From NCBI GenBank assembly GCA_023391695.1, contig JAEWAK010000062.1:1-64000 (forward strand): a stretch of 64,000 nt of DNA, in the 5' to 3' direction. This document shows positions 60,603 to 64,000 of this stretch, in pieces; position 1 is the stretch's first letter, and every line of letters begins with the position of its first letter. Origin of the DNA: Bacillota bacterium (GTDB lineage Bacteria; Bacillota; Clostridia; Lachnospirales; Lachnospiraceae). A program made the translations under genes and the position numbers. Below the pieces are notes generated by a model. That model saw nothing but the letters and a program-made list of their open reading frames with translations, did no database searches and was not told the DNA's origin.

Positions 60603-60765
60603 TTTAGGATAAGGGCTGGCTGTAAGCCCATACAGTTTTAACCATATCCCCATCCGGGGCATAGGAAGCCGAAAGTTAAGTCAAGCTCAGCCAACCAGTG
60701 TACCGACAAGTTGGTATGAATATCAGCCTGACGGTACATTAGGCGGGAGACTTTCCTGGTATGTT
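60603..60765 (+). other. Structured leader-like region before cbiMN
   Basis: Several stems are visible: GGGCT (60623 region) with AGCCC, CCCC with GGGG (CCCCATCCGGGG), and TGTACCG with CGGTACA enclosing TACC/GGTA. This could be an RNA regulatory element, but I find no match to the cobalamin B12 box or to another riboswitch I know. Confidence 0.35.
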
Positions 60766-60806
60766 AAAAACAGAAAAAATATGTATTTTATATCCCCTGT
60801 ACGGGC

Positions 60807-60834
60807 TTGTATTGTCTTTGAAAAAACATATAAT
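60807..60834 (+). promoter_or_regulatory. Promoter of the cbi genes
   Basis: TTGTAT (60807-60812) and TATAAT (60829-60834) with a 16-bp spacer, 38 bp before the ATG at 60873. Confidence 0.6.
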
Positions 60835-60872
60835 AAAGGACAGTATATTATTTATATGGGAGGTATAATATT

Positions 60873-61880
60873 ATGCATATGGCAGATGCACTGCTTGCAC
60901 CTGCGGTTGCAGGCACCATGTATGTTGCCTCAGCGGCAGCGGCTACATATTCAGTAAAAAAAGTAAGATTGGAAAATGATATAAAGAAAATCCCGGTCAT
61001 GGGAGTCATGTCAGCTTTTGTATTCGCAACGCAGATGATAAATTTTACCATACCCGGAACAGGTTCCAGCGGACATTTGTGCGGCGGCCTTTTACTTTCC
61101 ATTTTGTTAGGGCCCTATGCCGGATTTTTGTCCATGATATCGGTACTGGTCATCCAATGTCTTTTGTTTGCCGACGGGGGGCTCCTTGCTTTAGGCAGCA
61201 ATATCTGGAATATGGCCTTTTACGGATGTTTCGTCGGCTATTTATTGATATACCGTCCTCTGGCAAGAAAAAGCATGAAGACGGGTTTTATTGTACTTGC
61301 ATCGGTTCTTGGAAGTGTAATAAGCCTTCAGCTTGGCGCTTTCAGTGTAACCCTGGAGACTTATCTATCCGGTATAACGGCTCTTTCCTTCGGACAGTTT
61401 TTTATACTGATGCAGCCCATACATCTGGCTATCGGTACCGTGGAAGGACTGATTACGGCAGCGGTCGTTATTTTTGTTAAAAATACCCGTCCGGAACTGC
61501 TGGAAAACAATACGGCCCAGAACCGTATTGGATTGAAACAGACCCTCATGATCCTTACCTCCCTTGTGGTATTAATCGGCGGCGGTTTATCCCTGGCGGC
61601 ATCTTCGAATCCCGACGGACTGGAATGGTCCATACAGAAAATTACGGGCAATACGGAAATAGAGCCGGAGAATGCGTATACGGACGCGGTTAAGTCGGCG
61701 GAGGGAATCCAGGAAAAGACGGCAGTTTTGCCGGACTATGCTTTTAAGGGCAGTGATTCTATACTGGGTACATCTTTCTCAGGCATCATCGGTTCCATTG
61801 TGGTTGCAGCCATATGCACAGGCATTGCCGTACTTTTTAAATTTTTTAAGAAAAGGGATCATTCAAAGGGAAAGTTATAG
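60873..61880 (+). CDS. Cobalt/nickel ECF transporter, fused CbiM-CbiN subunits
   Basis: A 335-residue membrane protein. The N-terminal MHMADALLAP is the metal-binding start of CbiM/NikM, with the His at position 2 as ligand, so the ATG at 60873 must be the true start. About eight membrane helices. The C-terminal part contains NPDGLEWSIQKITGN, the CbiN/NikN signature. It provides Co or Ni specificity. GGAGGT lies upstream. Confidence 0.92.
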   Translation: MHMADALLAPAVAGTMYVASAAAATYSVKKVRLENDIKKIPVMGVMSAFVFATQMINFTIPGTGSSGHLCGGLLLSILLGPYAGFLSMISVLVIQCLLFADGGLLALGSNIWNMAFYGCFVGYLLIYRPLARKSMKTGFIVLASVLGSVISLQLGAFSVTLETYLSGITALSFGQFFILMQPIHLAIGTVEGLITAAVVIFVKNTRPELLENNTAQNRIGLKQTLMILTSLVVLIGGGLSLAASSNPDGLEWSIQKITGNTEIEPENAYTDAVKSAEGIQEKTAVLPDYAFKGSDSILGTSFSGIIGSIVVAAICTGIAVLFKFFKKRDHSKGKL

Positions 61881-61895
61881 CTCAGTTCGTAAAAT

Positions 61896-62094
61896 TATGG
61901 TATAATGTCGACAGACATTATACCGGCGCCGAACGTAGCGAGTGCGCATCAACGGTACGAAGTGCCGCATACCATGGGAGCCTTGCGGACATGGTATAAT
62001 GTCGACAGACATTATACCGGCGCCGAACAAAGTGAGTGCGCATCAACGCCGCGAGGCGGCGCATACCATGGGAGCCCTGCGGACATGGTATAAA
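61896..62094 (+). repeat. Dispersed structured repeat, family R1, two tandem units (plus orientation)
   Basis: Two units with period 94 bp (ATGGTATAAT at 61897 and 61991, then ATGGTATAAA at 62084). Each starts with the palindrome GGTATAATGTC-GACA-GACATTATACC and has ATACCATG...CATGGTAT arms. The inner hairpin is GGTAC-GAA-GTGCC in the first unit and GCCGC-GAG-GCGGC in the second. The remaining gap to 62324 shows no gene. Confidence 0.88.
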
Positions 62095-62324
62095 ATAGAT
62101 ATACACATATAGAAACAGATATGGTAATATGTGTAGGTAGATTCCATGAACGGGTATTTGTGGAATCTACCTAATTTTTTACCATGGCGCTGTGTATAAT
62201 TGTGTGTGTGTTAAACTCGGGTTTTTTGTAACTGGAGCAGAGCGAAGTCATAGAAAACACCTCGCAGTATCCATAGCTGAACTGTAACTTCTAATAAGTA
62301 TAATAGGAAAGAAAGTGTGGAAAT

Positions 62325-63125
62325 ATGGGGAAATTAACGAATGCCATATACGAAATACATGAGATAGATGAAATGGCAGAAAGGAATACCGGAATCCATG
62401 AGGTCCATCCTTTGGTAAAACTGGTTATAACTGCAGTATACATTGTCTGTGTGGTATCCTTTGATAAATATAACTTTTTTGGACTTCTGCCTTTACTTAT
62501 TTATCCTTTGCTGCTGTTTAACCTGGCGGAAATCTCCATAAAAAGCTGTTTTAAAAAGCTGCGGGTGGTATTACCCCTGGTATGCTTTGTCGGCCTGTTT
62601 AATCCTTTTTTTGACCATACCCCTCTATATAAAATAGGTAATATGATGATTACCGGAGGAGTTATATCCATGGTGACCCTCATGCTGAAAGGGACCTATG
62701 CTTTGATGGCTTCTTTTTTATTAATAGCAACCACCGGGATCGAGAGGATCTGCTATGCCCTGAAACTGTTGCATATACCAAATATCATCGTAACACAGAT
62801 ACTTTTGACCTACCGGTACATAACCCTGCTTTTAAGGGAAGCCAATACCGTATTCCAGGCTTATACCTTACGTGCTCCCAGAGAAAAAGGTGTCAGGTAC
62901 AAAATCTGGGGCTCCTTAATCGGGCAGCTTTTATTCCGCAGTATTGACCGTGCGGGAAACCTTTATGACAGTATGCTGCTTCGCGGTTTTAAGGGAGAGT
63001 TTTATTATGCCCGTACTCAGAGAAGTTCAGGATTTGATTTTATGTATTTGTTTCTGTGGCTGTTAATTATAATTGCACTACGGCTGATCAACCTTGCGGT
63101 TTATCTGAAAGCGTTCTGGCAATAA
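62325..63125 (+). CDS. cbiQ: Cobalt/nickel ECF transporter transmembrane subunit CbiQ
   Basis: A 266-residue T subunit with about five helices. The coupling region near the end (LLREANTVFQAYTLRA and DRAGNLYDSMLLRGF) matches CbiQ's Ala-Arg-Gly type coupling helices that contact the ATPase. AGGAAAGAAAG lies before the ATG. It is separated from cbiMN by two R1 repeat units, so the operon has been split or spaced by them. Confidence 0.88.
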   Translation: MGKLTNAIYEIHEIDEMAERNTGIHEVHPLVKLVITAVYIVCVVSFDKYNFFGLLPLLIYPLLLFNLAEISIKSCFKKLRVVLPLVCFVGLFNPFFDHTPLYKIGNMMITGGVISMVTLMLKGTYALMASFLLIATTGIERICYALKLLHIPNIIVTQILLTYRYITLLLREANTVFQAYTLRAPREKGVRYKIWGSLIGQLLFRSIDRAGNLYDSMLLRGFKGEFYYARTQRSSGFDFMYLFLWLLIIIALRLINLAVYLKAFWQ

Positions 63126-63225
63126 TTGAGAACAAAGATGCCTGCGCCGGCTGGCCGGAAATCCTGCCGGATATCTGAGGCATCGGAATCGTTACGTATT
63201 TATATAGAAAAAGGAATGAAGAAAA

Positions 63226-64000
63226 ATGACACAACATTTAATAGAATGCAAAAATATATCGTTTTCTTACGAAAAGCTTTCTAACGAAAAGTTTTCTGTC
63301 GAAAACGGAAAAGAAGTATTAAGGGATGTCTCTTTTAAGACGGTACAGAAAGAAGCCATAGGAATAATCGGGGCAAACGGAGCGGGCAAATCCACCCTTC
63401 TTCGGATTCTGGTAGGCCTGGAACTGAATTTTACCGGGGAGGTTTTTGTTGACCAGATACCGGTGACGAAAAAATTCCTTCCGGAAATACGCAGTAAAAT
63501 AGGCTATTTGTTTCAGGATTCGGATAACCAGCTGTTTACCCAGACCGTTTACAATGATGTGGCTTTCGGACCGAGAAATTACGGTTTAAAGGAACCGGAA
63601 GTAGAAAAGAGGGTAATGACGGCCCTTGAAACAATAGGAATTACGCACTTAAGGGACAAACAGATCTATAAAATGTCCGGGGGAGAGAAAAAAATGGCCT
63701 CCATAGCAACCATACTTGCCATGGAACCGGAGATTATACTGCTGGATGAGCCTACCATTGCACTTGACCCGAAAAACCGGCGGACACTGATTCATACCTT
63801 AAACCGCCTGGATTATATTAAAATCATAGCTTCCCATGACCTGGATATGATACTGGAGACCTGTGACCGGGTAATCTTATTGGCCGAGGGCAGAATAATC
63901 AGAGAAGGTGCCACGGAGTTAATACTCAGGGATAAGGAATTGTTAGAAGCCTACAGCCTGGAACTTCCTCTCTGTCTTCGGGGCTACCAGAGAAGAACAA
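63226..64000 (+). CDS. cbiO: Cobalt/nickel ECF transporter ATPase CbiO (3' end outside window)
   Basis: At least 258 residues, open at the right edge. Motifs are GANGAGKST, FQDSDNQLF, signature MSGGEKKMAS, Walker B IILLDEPTIALD and switch His in ASHDLD. The ATG at 63226 is behind AAGGAATGAAG. Between the first and second strands it carries a 15-bp in-frame triplication (63262-63306) encoding FSYEK-LSNEK-FSVEN, an insertion not usual in the family. It pairs with CbiQ and CbiMN. Confidence 0.9.
   Translation, partial: MTQHLIECKNISFSYEKLSNEKFSVENGKEVLRDVSFKTVQKEAIGIIGANGAGKSTLLRILVGLELNFTGEVFVDQIPVTKKFLPEIRSKIGYLFQDSDNQLFTQTVYNDVAFGPRNYGLKEPEVEKRVMTALETIGITHLRDKQIYKMSGGEKKMASIATILAMEPEIILLDEPTIALDPKNRRTLIHTLNRLDYIKIIASHDLDMILETCDRVILLAEGRIIREGATELILRDKELLEAYSLELPLCLRGYQRRT

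Noticed and set aside
60603..60872. Cobalamin riboswitch upstream of cbiMN
   Set aside because: No B12-box-like sequence or conserved core was found on the plus strand.
61905..62106. Overlapping 62-codon frames on both strands of the R1 repeat
   Set aside because: They reflect the palindromic repeat and its multiple of three length, not genes.
1..64000. CRISPR arrays, tRNA or rRNA genes
   Set aside because: None visible: the tandem arrays at 2094 and 23489 have units of 16-22 bp without spacers, and no tRNA-like cloverleaf was recognised.

Overview
The window looks like chromosome from a low-GC, Gram-positive anaerobe of the Lachnospiraceae type (relatives of Lachnoclostridium or Anaerocolumna). 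This is inferred from strong AGGAGG ribosome binding sites, TTGACA/TATAAT promoters, lipoprotein signal peptides, several sugar ABC and PTS loci, and group II ECF transporters. I see no rRNA, tRNA, CRISPR array, phage module or intact transposase. Most of it is ordinary accessory chromosome for carbohydrate and nutrient uptake, broken by one AT-rich patch of gene debris. Layout: 1-2300 holds a dispersed palindromic repeat, a promoter with a perfect cre box, and a secreted GH43 plus ricin-type lectin glycosidase. 2358-4317 is a translationally coupled coaC-coaX-panT block for coenzyme A supply in which both enzymes lack a conserved residue. 4509-6281 has a TetR gene with a double operator, a small membrane protein and a nucleotidyltransferase. 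6643-10645 is a hemicellulose region (GH43, AraC regulator, GH43 remnant, SGNH esterase). 10925-14770 is an amino-acid ABC operon preceded by a 28-codon cysteine-rich leader peptide inside a long hairpin. 15202-16598 has a VOC protein and a secreted transglutaminase-like protein. 16609-23406 has a sugar ABC operon (mmsA/mmsB type) and, on the opposite strand, a DeoR regulator with an orphan RbsA-like ATPase. 23571-27654 has a lipoprotein, a dGTPase-like HD protein and two small proteins. 27675-31709 is a scrapyard: polymorphic-toxin fragments, orphan immunity genes, a SymE-like/XRE pair, a truncated XRE gene, a duplicated nuclease tail and a KTR-type mobile-element fragment. 31731-34287 has an EFR1 flavoprotein, a divergent TetR gene and a membrane-anchored Mrr-like nuclease. 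34428-43960 has an AraC-ABC-GH13 phosphorylase operon, a LacI regulator and a secreted beta-helix protein. 44398-51488 has an Eis-like acetyltransferase, an unknown protein and a LolD/FtsX-type ABC exporter with a divergent MerR regulator. 51556-56188 is an RpiR/PTS/GH4/ChbG disaccharide locus. 56551-58844 is a BlaI/M56 signalling pair without a beta-lactamase. 58948-64000 has an alpha/beta hydrolase, a CsoR-family metal sensor and the CbiMN-CbiQ-CbiO cobalt/nickel ECF transporter, cut by the window end. How it works together: local regulators (AraC, LacI, DeoR, RpiR) sit beside sugar importers and hydrolases, so each locus looks like a self-contained uptake-and-cleavage unit. Metal, cysteine and pantothenate uptake have their own control signals. 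The most novel-looking items are the cysteine-codon leader upstream of a CjaA-like ABC operon, and two families of structured dispersed repeats, one of which keeps a hairpin through paired base changes between copies.
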